Below are positions 9,500-21,629 of a DNA stretch of 64,000 bases, in pieces. Position numbers and translations under genes: made by a program. The stretch is from contig CM071595.1 of NCBI GenBank assembly GCA_036435485.1, forward strand, positions 229,138,080 to 229,202,079. The letters are read 5' to 3'. Below the pieces are notes generated by a model, which saw only the letters and a program-made list of their open reading frames with translations, did no database searches and was not told where the DNA came from. Position 1 is the first letter of the stretch, and each line of letters begins with the position of its first letter. Origin of the DNA: Saposhnikovia divaricata (lineage: Eukaryota > Streptophyta > Magnoliopsida > Apiales > Apiaceae).

Positions 9500-10970
9500 C
9501 GGTTAACCATCAGATATCAAGAGGACATTCGTTAGATTCTATAGTTTATGCTCATGTTCTGGCTGGCGTCTACTTACGTTCTATTGCAGCCATGAAGATT
9601 TTGTTTTTCCCACAGTTCTTTTATTTATTTATATATTTTTTAGTACTGAACCAGCATTTCCTTCATGTCCAGGTTAACCTGGCTTCAGATATAATTTTAT
9701 TTTTAATTTATAATATTTATAATTTATTAATCTTTACCTCGAATCAACTTAATGGATATAAATATTTTAGTTTGAGATATACAATTTATAAATAACATTT
9801 AAAATTATTATAAAATGTAAGATAATATTATATAAAAATGAAGTGACTTGAAAAAAATTATAATATAAATTTTTAATAAAAAACAATCAATACTCTTTAT
9901 TAATAAGCAAAATCTGTTTTTGTTGGAGCGCATTGATATATACTAAACTTTGATTGTCATTATATTTATTTATTTATTATTATATTTACATATTAATATA
10001 AATATGAGAAAAGGGAACCTAAGATACATCTTAGCTAATTTCCAAAGATTTTAGTATAAAATAATAGAATATCATTCAAATTTTAAATGAATCCTGATTT
10101 TACAAAAATATCACTTTTACATATAAAATTCTTTGTATCTCACCTAACTTATCTAATCTAAGATATATTGTTCCTTAATCTCTATAAATATATAATCATA
10201 TTGGAAGACACCTAATTCTTCTACTATAAATATTACTAGATTATAACTCGTGCCATACACTAAATTTTTTGATTTGTTATAATGTATTTTATGTTATAAT
10301 TATGTTTTATATAAGCACTATTTTCAATGGTTATTTTAATTTAATACAATTTAATATATTATAAAACTTATATTATAAATTTTACATTCAAATATATTGT
10401 TAACGAGATTCGAATTTTTAGTAGAGTAGTTCAAATATATAATATCTCTTATTATTAGATCCAACAATTTTTAATTATATACTAAAAATCTAACGATTCC
10501 TTGTATTGTTGAACCGTTATACCAAGAAAGAAACCATTATAGTCATGTTGGTTTACTTTAAATGTACTAATTTTTAATATATTTTATTAATAATTGAAAG
10601 ATAAGGTGTGATATTTTTGGGTATATATTAATGATTGCAAATTTATATTTTAAATTAAAAGGTAGCATGTTTAATTTGAAAATAAATATTAATGATAAAA
10701 AAATATGACATAATTCATGTTTTTAGATGTTTATAAAATGTAAAATCTTTAATTAAAAATTAATGTGTTTTAAATTTTAAATAGAAAAAGGAAATGACCA
10801 ATTAACATTAATAATAGTATTTTATTATTCATTAATTAAAATAAAATATCAAACATCATAAAAATTAAAACTTTCAATATTTATAATATTAATTATTATA
10901 ATTAAGTATCAAATCAAGTGAATGAAAATTCATCTAAATAAATTATCTTGTGTCCTGCCCATTTATCAAC
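9500..10970. repeat. AT-rich dispersed repeats
   Basis: No gene. Segments such as GATATTTTTGGGTATATATT and AAATTAAAAGGTA recur here (about 10600-10760) and at 11920-12420. Words like ATAACTCGTGCCATACAC (about 10237) resemble Helitron-type sequence, but the ends could not be fixed. Confidence 0.45.
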
Positions 10971-10972
10971 TA

Positions 10973-11307
10973 CTCCCTCCGTCCCGACCATTAGTTCACA
11001 TAAGGGTCCGGGCACGGAGACCAAGAAAATATATAAAAAAAGGGTGAAAAGTGAGAAAATTGAGTAAAGTGGTGGGACCCATAAATATATAATGTATAAA
11101 GTAGGTATAGTTTAGGAGAAAAGTGAGTAAAGTGGTGGGACCCATAAATATATAATGTATAAAGTGGGTATAATGGAGAAAAGTAGTGGATGTAGTTGAT
11201 TTTTTTATATATATAATTTTACTATTTTAGGAAAATTTTGAAATGTGAAAAATTGGATGGGACATCCCAAAAAAGAAAGTGTGAAGAAATGGATGGGACA
11301 GACGGAG
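10973..11307. mobile_element. Mariner/Stowaway-like MITE
   Basis: The left end CTCCCTCCGTCCCGACC and right end GGGACAGACGGAG are inverted, and the TA target duplication lies at 10971-10972 and 11308-11309. Inside is a tandem repeat of about 75 bp containing GGTGGGACCCATAAATA (11068 and 11134). Termini of the CTCCCTCCGTCCC type are typical of plant Tc1/Mariner MITEs. No transposase. Confidence 0.8.
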
Positions 11308-11387
11308 TACTCCGTAATTAAAACACACATGAAATTAAACCTAATGTACACCGAGTCACCGACATATACTTCCATTTCCGTACACAT

Positions 11388-11555
11388 ACAGTGATGCGGT
11401 AATCTGCGAATCGAGTGGCCCATGTACTAGCACAGGCTGCTCATTCCATGTCAGGTCCTATGGAGTGGGTTGAGACTGCTCCTGATTTTATTCTTTGTAA
11501 CCTTATTTCTGATGAATATTAATGCAAGTACATCTTTTCAAAAAAAAAAAAAAAA
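11388..11555 (+). pseudogene. LINE 3' end with RNase H remnant and poly-A
   Basis: A short frame reading RSANRVAHVLAQAA-like residues (one in-frame stop just before SANR), then GPMEWVETAPDFI and a stop at 11522, matches the C-terminal RNase H of plant L1-type elements or reverse-transcriptase-like genes. It is followed by a short 3' untranslated stretch and a run of 15-16 A at about 11540-11555. This fits a 5'-truncated LINE insertion. The domain family is fairly clear; the insertion boundaries are not. Confidence 0.65.
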
Positions 11556-12519
11556 TGATATGTTGTAAAAACAGTCTTTAGATCTTTTGAACATAATTTA
11601 TAATTAGCTTATAATCCGTAAGGGTTTTTTATATGAAATAAATATATTTAATGTTATAATTATTTTTATATATTTATTATTTTTAAAAATTATTTTCATT
11701 TTAATTTAAATAATATATATAAATTTAATTAATGATATATATGGTTTAAAACCTATATTATGAAATTTTAAATTAAATACGTCAGTTGATGAAATTCGAA
11801 TTTTAAATGTTTTCAAAAGTAGCTTAATCATATAAAATATTTGTTCTCAATTTTTTGCTAAAAATCTAACGGTAATTATTCATTTTATACGAATTTCTAT
11901 ATATTTTTATTAGTGATTGAAAATATGGTGTGATATTTTTGGATATATTAATAATTGCAAGATTGTGTTTTAAATTAAAAGGTAAAATATTTTAATTAGA
12001 AAATAAATATTAATAATTATTGGAAGATTATGATTACAAAATTATGTTTTAAATTAAAAGGTAACGTATTTTAATTACAAAAAAATATTAATCATTGGAA
12101 GATACAATATTTTAGGTGTGTATAAAGGGTAGTATGTTTAATTAAAAGTAAACGTCTTTTAAGTTGATTGAAAGATACGATATTTTAGGTATTTATTACA
12201 TTTTATTTTATATTACAATTATGTTTTTATATAATTATTATTAAATATATTCATATTTACGGATTATACTAATATTTTCTTATTATAAACAATGTATGGA
12301 GATTTTTAATATATTGTATTAATAATTGAAAATATGGTATGATATTTTGGGTATATATTAATGATTGTAAGATTAATTTTAAATAAAAAAGGTAACATAT
12401 TTTAATTTAGAAAGGAAATATTAATGCTTTGAAGATATCATATGTAAAGGTGGGACTTTTGTCACATTGACCCAACTATTTTAATTCTCATGTCTTATCT
12501 GAGGTATTGTACGTAACTG
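11556..12519. repeat. AT-rich repeat block
   Basis: Three diverged units containing GATATTTTNGG, TATATTAATNATTG and TTTTAAATTAAAAGGTAA recur at about 11930, 12010 and 12330. They are related to the block near 10600. No coding sequence. Confidence 0.5.
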
Positions 12520-12694
12520 CTGGGGCGGACCGAGCATAGGACCAGGGGTCACCGTGGCCCCCCCCCAATTCTGAAAATTCACTACTAATTTTTTTTATTT
12601 TTTATTTTTAAAAAAATTCACCATGTAATTTTATTTTTTTTCTGATTTGGCCCCCCACAATTTTTTTGGCACCGTCGGCCTGCGTCCGCCCCTG
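12520..12694. mobile_element. Short hAT MITE
   Basis: The 175-bp element has inverted ends CTGGGGCGGAC and GTCCGCCCCTG and a perfect 8-bp duplication, cgtaactg, at 12512-12519 and 12695-12702. CAGGGGCGGA-type ends with 8-bp duplications are characteristic of hAT elements. It is non-coding, with C-rich and T-rich stretches inside. Confidence 0.9.
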
Positions 12695-12702
12695 CGTAAC
12701 TG

Positions 12703-12937
12703 ACTATTGTTTGTTTGCCAAATGAGCCGTATTACATGTCTAGATATGTGTTTTGAGCATAATTGTTCAATAGGGTGTTGGTTGATATTGTGCCTAATGT
12801 CGAAACGAATCTTCACTTTGAAGGTGAATTGCTGCAGGGGCTGCCTAAGATAATCAATGCGCAAGGGTTGGTTAGAGCTCTAGTCGCTTTCCTGATGAGC
12901 CCCAGAAATGACAAAACCAATCAAGTTCTGCAACGAA
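12703..12937 (+). other. Unidentified exon-like sequence next to the CACTA element
   Basis: An open stretch of balanced base composition reads VDIVPNVETNLHFEGELLQG and further, up to the CACTA insertion point. After the element, 16344-16420 continues similar composition. I do not recognise the product. It may be a gene fragment that the CACTA element interrupted. Confidence 0.35.
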
Positions 12938-13889
12938 CACTACAAAAAAAACGCACATCTCTAACCGTCTGATTTTTGACCAACGAAGATTGGTTGGAAA
13001 CGATAGCTTATAACTGACTAAAATAGTTGATCATCAAAATCGATCGTAAATGATATCATAACTGACTACAATGGTCGGTTATGAAACAAGTGGGGTCCAA
13101 TATCCACATCACTATCATTTCTGACCAACTCATAATCGACCAACGACGTCAATACCGACCATATATCAATAGGAGAGGGGACCACATCCACGTCACCGTT
13201 ATTTCCGACCAACTCATAACTGATCAACGATGTCAAAACCGATCACACATCAACTATTGAGGGGACCACATCTACGTCACTATCATTTCCATCCAACTCA
13301 TAACCGACCAACTCTCATAAAACCGACCATTCATATTTCATTTAATTTTGTCACCTAATTTTTTATAATGTCACGTTCTTATTGGCCGAGAAGATGTAGC
13401 TGGCTCAGTCAACTCATTTCCGATCGATCTTTGTCATTTCCGACCGATGAGATATAAATTTACATTTTGATAAAAAAATCTTTTGGTACTTTATGCATCA
13501 CAAAAAATAAATTATAAATGTAATGAAATCGAAATATATCACTATGTTATCACTATATTATAGAAAAATGTTATAAGTTATCATTTCAGTTTTTATACAT
13601 TTATTTTTCATTAGTCGGAAATGAACAAAAATTAGTTAGTTAAAAATTAATTTATCATGATGATAACAATTATATAAAATATATATGTCATGGTTTTTAT
13701 AAAATAGTAGCCATGAAGTTAAAAAACAATTTGAATGTAAAATCAAATAAATGTATTTTTTATTCAAATTTTTTGGAATAACATTAATAAAGATGGATCT
13801 TGACATCCGTATGATTGGATCATCGAAAAATATTTTAAAAAAAATCGAAACACGAAGCAGGAACGAAACTCTAGTTAGGAGTACTAGTC

Positions 13890-14740
13890 AAAGTACTTGG
13901 TTCCTATAGCGGGCACGATCCAAATTCACTGAATAATTTTTTTGAATGATTTTTTCGACGATCGAACCGCACGGATGTTAATCAACACTCATTTTAGTGT
14001 GTAGAAAAAATAATCAAAAAATAAAAAGATCAGGTTGTACGACAGTTTAACAAAAATGTAGTAAAAGTGATGCTTCCTATAACGGGTACGGTCCAGATTC
14101 ACTGAATAATTGTTTTAAATGATTTCTTCGACAATCGAACCGTACAGATGTTAATCAAGACTCATTTTATTGTTGAAAAAAAATAATCAAAAAATAAAAA
14201 GGTTGGGTTGTAGGAGATTTTAACAAAAACCTATTAAAAATGATGCTTTCTAATACGGGACACGATCCAGGTTCACTAAGTAATTGCCTTGAATGATTTC
14301 CTCAACGATCGAACCGTACAGATGTTAATAAACACTCATTTTATTGTTGTGAAAAAATAATCAAAAAATAAAAAGGTTGGGTTGTACGAGATTTTAACAA
14401 AAAACGTGGAAAAAGTGTTGCTTCCTTTAATGGGACGCGTACCAGATTCACTGAATAATTTTTTAAAATGATTTCTTCGATGATCCAGCCATATGGATGT
14501 TAATGAATACCCATTCCAGTGTTGGGAAAAAATAATCAAAAAATAAAAAGATCGGGTTGAACGATATTTTTACAAAAACGTAGTAAAAGTGATGTTTCCA
14601 TTAAAGGGACGCGTGCCGGATTCACCGAATAAATTTATAAAATAATTTTTCAACTATTCAACCGTACGGATCTTAATAAATACTCATTTTATTGTTGGGA
14701 AATATAAGAAAAAAAATAAAAAGTTCGAATTTTAACATAA
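13890..14740 (-). repeat. ~173-bp tandem array inside CACTA 1
   Basis: Five diverged units are marked by TTCCTAT-like words before CGGG and ATCCA at about 13900, 14070, 14241, 14417 and 14590. Each includes TTCGACGATCGAACCG-like sequence and AAAAAATAATCAAAAAATAA. In inverted orientation these are the same family as the array in CACTA 2 (28910-30306). Confidence 0.8.
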
Positions 14741-15383
14741 AGTTAAATTCTCTGCTTTTCTATTGAATAGCTCTTATTTGTTATAAATGGTATAGTTCAT
14801 TGATTTAAAGATGAAGATATGTATGTGCGCAAATGCTTGAGCTTTACTTGCATGTCTATAATCACAGACTTGTAGGAAACTATGTTACGGACAAACTATA
14901 AATGAGTGTACGCATTATCCTCTTGGCGCATCAGTCTGGTCCTGTCTGTTAAATTTATTCATATAAAATATTCAGGTGATTGTAATCCGTATAATAAAAG
15001 ATATTCATCTTTCCAGTCAGGTGATTATTCATTAAAAAAAGGTGTTGAATGGATATTTTAAATTAGAACTTTTGTTGGGAGTTAATATTAGTCCAGTTCG
15101 GTGTTTTGGAGTATTTAGAAGAGTGTTTTTTTGGCTGCTAGTATTTAGCAGGTGTTGAATCTGTGAATTTCACATGCAAGGCAGTAGAAGGCAGTAATGA
15201 CGAAGGCAACAACACTAGTAGTGAACAGCTTAAATAAATTCATGTTCCTCCCTGTTAATCATTTAGGTATTAGAAAGATATTTAGGTGATATATTTATAT
15301 ATGTGTGTGTTTGTGGTCATTGATATTTATGTATTTTGGTGTTTTTAGTTTGATATATGTATGTATGTATATCATTTGCAGGC

Positions 15384-15494
15384 AATTGATGAGGCAAATC
15401 AAGTCTGGAAGCAAAGATGGTGCAGGTCGCGAAATGATTACCGTGGTGATGTTGAATGTAATCTGCGTGATCTGGGAATCGAACATGCTTTAGT
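15384..15494 (+). other. Possible captured exon in CACTA 1
   Basis: After an acceptor-like TTTGCAG, two frames stay open. One reads AIDEANQVWKQRWCRSRNDY. The base composition is richer in GC than its surroundings. I do not recognise the product. It may be a host fragment captured by the transposon. Confidence 0.25.
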
Positions 15495-16419
15495 ATTTTT
15501 CTTATTTTAATGGTGAAACTTCAGTTGACCAGATAATGTGCAAGGAAACTGTTGTTTTGTGTTTTACGAATGCTGGTGACTTAATTTTGTTAATCGGAAG
15601 TAACTTTTGTTTTGTGATGTTTGGTACAATTTCTATTTTCGTTTAGTGGGGATGGAATGGTATGATCACAGATGGTGAACTTGGTCAGTTTGTAATGAAT
15701 GTGATGTTGCTCTCTATTTAAAGAGCTTGATATGGTTGGTTTTCTAATTTTTTTGTTGAGGTGTATGGTTTTAATGGTTTTTGATTTTAGTGGTTATGCT
15801 TTTAAGTTTCTGTATATGATTTGAATTGGGATAAAAGCAGGCTGTAGTAGTAATGTATAGCACACTATCTGTTTCTCTATGTGCCCAGAAAACTAACCAT
15901 TTGCAAGCTACTATTGACCAAAACCTACCCAGAAATTCGACCACATTGATTGAGTAGTAGTTGGTTATAACTGGTCAGAAAAGGTTCATTACTGACCATT
16001 CTTTTCGGACCACTAATGGTTGGTTATAATATGACATTACCGATCACTCATTTCCGACCATCAATAATAGGTTATAACGTAACGTGGCAATGAACACGTG
16101 GCTGCCACGTTGTATGTGGGGCCAGTCAGTTGACAACTGGAATATGATAACCGACCATTTTTATTGGTCGGACGACAGTCGGAAATAACATTCATAACCG
16201 ACCAGGTGGTCATTTACGACCAGGTTTTAACCGACCACCCTTATCGGTCGGTTTGTGGTCGGTTTTGACATTATTTCCAACCGAATAAGCTCATTTCTGA
16301 CCAAATTTGATGGTCGAAAATGTGCGTTTTTCTTGTAATGGAAGCAAGGTGGAGCTTGGTGCAGGCATTGTTCCACAACCTTGTAACAATATGCATCATG
16401 GAAAAGTAAATTGTCACAA

Positions 16420-17294
16420 CAAAAAAGTTAATTGTTCTAAATGAATAATTTAGATGAACAAATTATAGTAGAAAAATTTGTCGACTTTAATGAAAGCGGA
16501 ACTTAGCTCTTTTCAGAAAGTTAAAAGTATCGAAATTTCATAAAAATTAGTCAATAGTTTATTCATATATACAATAATTAGAGAGAGCTAAAGAATTTTA
16601 TATGGAGCTCCATGAAGCGATTTATGGAACTTCAGTTTTAAGAGGAAAAATTTGGTCCCCAATTTGTAATTGGACCACCAAGATTCATGCCTCATATATT
16701 CTGGGAATGCATGCTCAGGTTACAACAGTTCAGCCAGAAAGACCCAGGCTTCACAAATTTGGCCACTTAGGCCCATGTCTCTCAATTTGGCCACAAAGGC
16801 TCACGTCTTCAGACACCAATGGAGGTTAAACTAAATTATTTTTAGTGGTACCAAAAACTACTTTGGTCGTAGAGTTGAAGGTACATATTAGATGTTTGGT
16901 CATTTTACTTGAAATAAACAATGCTTGAATTTCAAAGTAAAGCGGAGGAAGACAAATATGTGACTTCCATATAAATGAGAAAGCAAATACGTGATTTGCA
17001 TATAAATGAGAAAGATTATAGATTTGTTAATTATTTCTGTCATTTAGCATTGGGTTTGATGGTCCTATCGTTGAATTAAGACAGAGACCATTATAACCCC
17101 CACCACTGTCACCCCTTCTTTCTTCAGATGTTTGTTATTCTTTTTCGAATTAATATACATATCAGTCTCCTGCATTTTAGCCGCTTGTGTAGAGTATAAG
17201 GTATAGTGTCTCTAGCTCTGACCATAAGAGGCTGCATTTGATTGTTGCTCTTGCAGTCTTCTGATGCATCATATATATGTTCGAAGGTCTGCAG
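16420..17294. other. No gene recognised
   Basis: Mixed AT-rich sequence. Phrases such as CAATTTGGCCACAAAGGCTC (about 16775) resemble words near 7270-7400, suggesting a dispersed repeat. Sequence closer to 17294 may be an intron of the MOR1-like gene. Confidence 0.35.
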
Positions 17295-17753
17295 CTAGCA
17301 TGCTCAGTGGGAAAAGACCTGTTCAAGCAGCAGTGAGTATTTTTAAAAATATGTTAGTATATGTTATAAAATCTTTAATGTTGACTACTTTCTTACTTTA
17401 GCATCTTAAAGAAGTATGTTATTTTCACGCAGGCTGCTACAAGAAAGTAGGAGCTGTGAAATCTGGTGTGAACAAGAAAGGAGATTGATTGGGACCCTCA
17501 AAAGCTCTGAAGCCCATTGAACCTGATGATGTTGAGGTGAGTAGTAAACTTTTAGCCTCTAATCATTTTTTTTCCCAATGGTTTACTTGTTTTATGTCTG
17601 TATACTGTATAAATCTGTTCGTTTATAATTTCATATGCTGTTTGCAGCCGGCTGATATGGGTCTTGAAGAGATTGAAAGCAGGTTAGGCTCTCTCATACA
17701 AGCGGAAACAATTTCTTTGTTGAAGAGTGCAGCGTGGAAAGAAAGGCTTGAAG
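17295..17753 (+). pseudogene. MOR1: MOR1/XMAP215-type microtubule protein gene fragment
   Basis: Three exon-like blocks have splice borders: about 17295-17332 (MLSGKRPVQAA), 17433-17536 (GAVKSGVNKKGD, then GPSKALKPIEPDDVE) and 17648-17753 (PADMGLEEIESRLGSL, then KSAAWKERLEG). They match the stretch leading into a TOG domain of plant MOR1, a microtubule polymerase-type protein of the cortex and spindle. The middle exon carries a frame disruption near 17449 and an in-frame TGA at about 17486, so it cannot encode the normal protein. The third exon ends at a good donor but no next exon follows before the Copia LTR at 18085. This is a decayed fragment, not a working gene. Confidence 0.8.
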
Positions 17754-18084
17754 GTATGCCATTATTCTCTACGTACCTATGAAACATTGTTCAACTTCCG
17801 TGGATAGAATGCGATGCATGGTTCTTTCGTTATCAGTTTGTTATAGGTTGTTTTTGTATCTGTTAGGTGTAATAAATAGGAAGGTGGGAGGTCTATGGAG
17901 TACATAATACCAGCATATAAACTAGTTATTTTGTCTTTTTTTGGCAATGCACCGTCTTCTCTTGAGATATTTGTACGTACAATAATTTCTTTAGCTCAGG
18001 CATTTAATCTCACCTCGTTTGTCTTGAAGTAATCCCATAATGTTTATTTAAACTGTCAATATATTGTTCGGACTAAGCAGTTAT

Positions 18085-18380
18085 TGTTGGGTTTATTTTT
18101 AATCTAAACATTGTTTTAGTAAAATAAAGTAATTGATTTATTTTCCTTAAACTAGACTTGGTCTAGGCAGTTGAGTAATTCTAGGAATAGATGGAATAAG
18201 CAATTGATATACAGTAGGAGTTTGTTAGGATTGATTGCCACCATATCTGGTGGACTTCCTATATATCTTGTAATCGTTACTCTCATTTCTTTATCACGTA
18301 ATGCAAGCTTTTCTCTTTTAGTTTACAGAACAAACATTCTACATAGTTTATATTGCAGTTGTTAAAGTTCTGATCCTACA
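18085..18380 (+). mobile_element. 5' LTR of a small Copia element
   Basis: A 296-bp segment begins TGTTGGGTTTATT and ends CTGATCCTACA. It is followed at once by TTGGTATCAGAGC, the methionine-tRNA primer site used by plant Copia elements, and then by a gag frame. No matching 3' LTR was seen in the window. Confidence 0.75.
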
Positions 18381-18414
18381 CTTGGTATCAGAGCACACCA
18401 GGTTCGAGTGAGTA

Positions 18415-18988
18415 ATGGAGACATCAAAGACTGAAACATCTAAGGGTTCGATGGGGCTTAGTTATCCCATGTTGTCTAGGACAAACTACACAGCATGGTC
18501 TGTCAAGATGAGGGTATATATGCAAGCACAAGGCGTATGGGAAGCGGTTGAATCAGATGACTCTAAGACAAAGATTGAGACAAAGAAAGACAAGATGGCG
18601 ATGGCAATCATATATCAAGGAATCCCTGAAGATATGCTTCTTACGGTGGCTGAGAAGAAAACTGCGAAGGAGGCGTGGGAAGCCATTAAAACCATGAGTG
18701 TTGGAGGAGACCGTGTCCAGAAGGCTAAGGTGCAGACGCTGAAAACAGAACTCGAGATGTTAAGGATGAATGACACAGATCAGTTGGACGAATTCTGCAT
18801 AAAACTGTATGGGATAGTGACAAACATTCATGCACTAGGAGAGAAGGTGGAGGAAGCATACGTGGTGAAGAAGTTGCTCAGGGCTGTACCGTCAAAGTAC
18901 TTACAGATTGCTTCAACGATTGAGCAGTTTGGAGACTTGGAACAGATGACTGTGGAGGAAACTGTTGGAAGGTTGAAAGCTCATGATG
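18415..18988 (+). pseudogene. Copia gag fragment
   Basis: The ATG at 18415 opens a Copia capsid-type (UBN2) frame: MLSRTNYTAWSVKMRVYMQA near the start, TAKEAWEAIKTM in the middle and VEETVGRLKAHDE at the end. It is cut at 18989, where LTR sequence of a different Copia element begins. The part that should follow (zinc knuckle, protease, integrase, reverse transcriptase) is missing. The retained 191 or so residues are uninterrupted, so the truncation is the main lesion. Confidence 0.85.
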
Positions 18989-19705
18989 AAAATTGTTGCC
19001 AATTAAATAATAACCTACAGGGTCACACACAAAGAATGTTTAAAAGGGATATTAATTTATTTCATGAATTTAAATTAATAATAATTTAAATTATGATTTT
19101 TAAATTAATAATAAATAATAATTCGAATTTTATAAAATTAATTAAGTGAGACTTGATTAGTTAAAGATAAAATTTGAAGATGTATTTTCTTGACTTATTT
19201 GATTAATTAAGTATGACTTAATTAATTAATTTAAATAAATAAGATTTGTTTAAATAAAAATGGCCTAATTGTTTAAGGCCTCATTTTGCTTTATTTCTCT
19301 TTATAAGCCAAGAGTTGGCAAGTCATTTGGAATGAACACAACTGAGATCTCAGTTCATAAACACAAGGGAGAAATCAAGCACAAGTCAAGAACACATCCG
19401 TTTTATTTATTTTGGCTAGTACCAAATTCCGTGGCGAAATCGTTCGACGAATCAAGCAAGCATTCAAGTGTGGATACCGGTGGAGGAGTTGCAAGTTTAG
19501 CTCTCAAGATCAACACTTTAGCTCTCAAGATCAACAAGCTAGGATCTCCATTTGACATCCATTGGAAAGCTTTAACAAGGTACAATCTTGTTCTTGAGAA
19601 TTTTATACCTTGATCATCATTTTATACATGGATCCGGGCTTTGGAATTCGTTTTTAATTGTTATTTACGTCATTTCCGTTGCGTTATTATGCCCGAATTC
19701 CAACA
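18989..19705 (+). repeat. Truncated 5' LTR of Copia A
   Basis: It matches the last 717 bp of the 3' LTR with offset 7502 and ends GAATTCCAACA. The first ~894 bp of the LTR are missing. The open frame inside (19269-19613) is present in both LTRs and is not a gene. Confidence 0.92.
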
Positions 19706-21629
19706 ATGGTATCAGAGCTACATGTATAAATGGATGATTTGGTATTGTGTTCTTGAAAATGAATCATACATGAATTTTATGAATTTTGCCATGCTTCATT
19801 TTAACATACAAAAGATTTTCTATAAATGTTATGATTGTTTGTATGATGTTATAAATTGTTATAACATGTTTTGGATGATGTACTATATGTTAGATATGTT
19901 AAACACATCATTGGAATAATTTTAGAATTGATCAAAACTGAAAATTAAATTTTCTACAAGTTTTCTGGAAATTCTGCAGGTTTCTGGATAAACTGAATGT
20001 ACAGGTGTTGCGCATTCTGGTAATGCGCAACAGCAGTTTACAATTGGGTTGCGCATGTCGGACATGCGCATCACCCGTAGACAGCAGGTGTTGCGCCTGT
20101 ACGACATGCGCATCAGGGTGTTGTCAGATTTAGCCAATGCGCTTGTATTTCTTTTTAAAATGCTTTTATTTCTTTTTATACTTTAACATTTTCTTTTGCT
20201 TTTTTGCTTTAAGATTATGTTAGTGGCCACTTATTGGTATTAATCATCACACTCCTATTGCTTGTCATGATTAAAGTTTTAATAATTGAATATTTATATC
20301 ATGGATTTAAAAATTATTATTAATTCAAAAATTTTATTAATTAATTTAATTTCGAATTTTAATAATATATTTAAATTATGAATTTGAATAATATTATTAA
20401 ATTCGAATTTTTATTAATTAATTTCAATTTAATTTTTTTTATTCGGATTAAAATTTTAATTAGTTTAATTATATTAATTCGAATTTAATTAATTAAATTT
20501 GATTTATTTATTTAATTCCTTTTAAATAATTAGGTATTTAAATTAAGGAGTTAAATATTAATCGATATGATCATGATTAATGTGATGTCTATAATTGTTA
20601 TATGAGCATGGTGCATTGGTTATGGCCTAAAGACCCGTAGAATAAATGTTTTAATTTTATTTATGGTCTCTAATAATTAAATACGGCTTGCATGTCGTTA
20701 TTCTTGTAATTATTAAATCTCGAATGCAACTCGAGTTCTTTTGTAATGTATTTCAAAACGAGCTTGGAGGCAATCAATGGAGGCTTAGGAAGCAATGAAG
20801 AATTATGTAATAATTAGTTATTACAACCATAGATTGACCTTGATCTTTTCATTAGCTCGAAAAGATCGCATAGGATCGGGCCATAACCATCGCACGTTTA
20901 ATTTTGCGTAACTGCACTTTACATATGATGCATGGATATATTAGATATATGTATGGATGCATGGATGTATGGAAATTTTAGAATGTATGTATTAGATACG
21001 TCACATATGCCATGTTTAAACAAGATAAAATCTGTAACGATTTAAGATTTAAACAAACGATCATGATCGTTAAATTTTTCTAAAAATCCCTTAAGAAATA
21101 TTAAGTTAAACAGATGCTTTCGAACAAATAACACTCATTAAATCCTAGATCATTGAGGAGTGGATTTGCCAAAGCAAGGGCTTCTCTTTTATCGTGGTGA
21201 GATGTGATTAAGTAAACAAGCTTACTTGAAATGTTATTGTTGGGTCCAACTTAAATAAGTCGTCATAATATGATTATGAACTTATAAGCATAGAGTTTAG
21301 TGAAATCTATTAGATAGATCGGAGCAATATGTTGTTCACTAAGCTATCCAAGAGTTATATACGATATAATTGACATAACGGTCTACCTAAATAATCATAT
21401 TTAAGAGGAAAGCCAAAGCTGACTTAAAATATGACGAAATATGGATCTTGGCTCACTAAGAAAGGTTTTATGGGAACCATTTTCCGAATTGATAGTAAGG
21501 GCTATTAATTTGATAAATATAGTGGGAGGTATATTACGAATATGCTATAAATCAACTTGAACATAATTGGTTTTACGAAACATGCAAACTAACTCATTTT
21601 ATGCGCTTTTACAAAATTGTAGATAATAA
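19706..21629 (+). other. Untranslated leader of Copia A
   Basis: It begins with the primer-binding site (19707 onward) and has no long frame. At 20000-20130 a stretch repeats GTTGCGCAT and ATGCGCAAC-type words that could form hairpins. The rest is AT-rich leader. Confidence 0.7.

Larger units (their letters stand above)
12938..16340. mobile_element. CACTA (En/Spm) element 1, non-autonomous
   Basis: The left end is CACTACAAAAAAAACGCACA and the right end is the inverted TGTGCGTTTTTCTTGTAATG, with a 3-bp duplication, gaa, at 12935-12937 and 16341-16343. Many copies of ACCGACCA or its complement lie at both ends (13000-13460 and 15950-16320), the usual subterminal repeats of CACTA elements. It is 3403 bp with no transposase. 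It contains a tandem array of about 173-bp units (13890-14740) and a possible captured exon at about 15384. Confidence 0.92.

Noticed and set aside
19269..19613. 114-codon frame, repeated at 26771-27115
   Set aside because: It is the same sequence in the two LTRs of Copia A; no domain and no initiation context.
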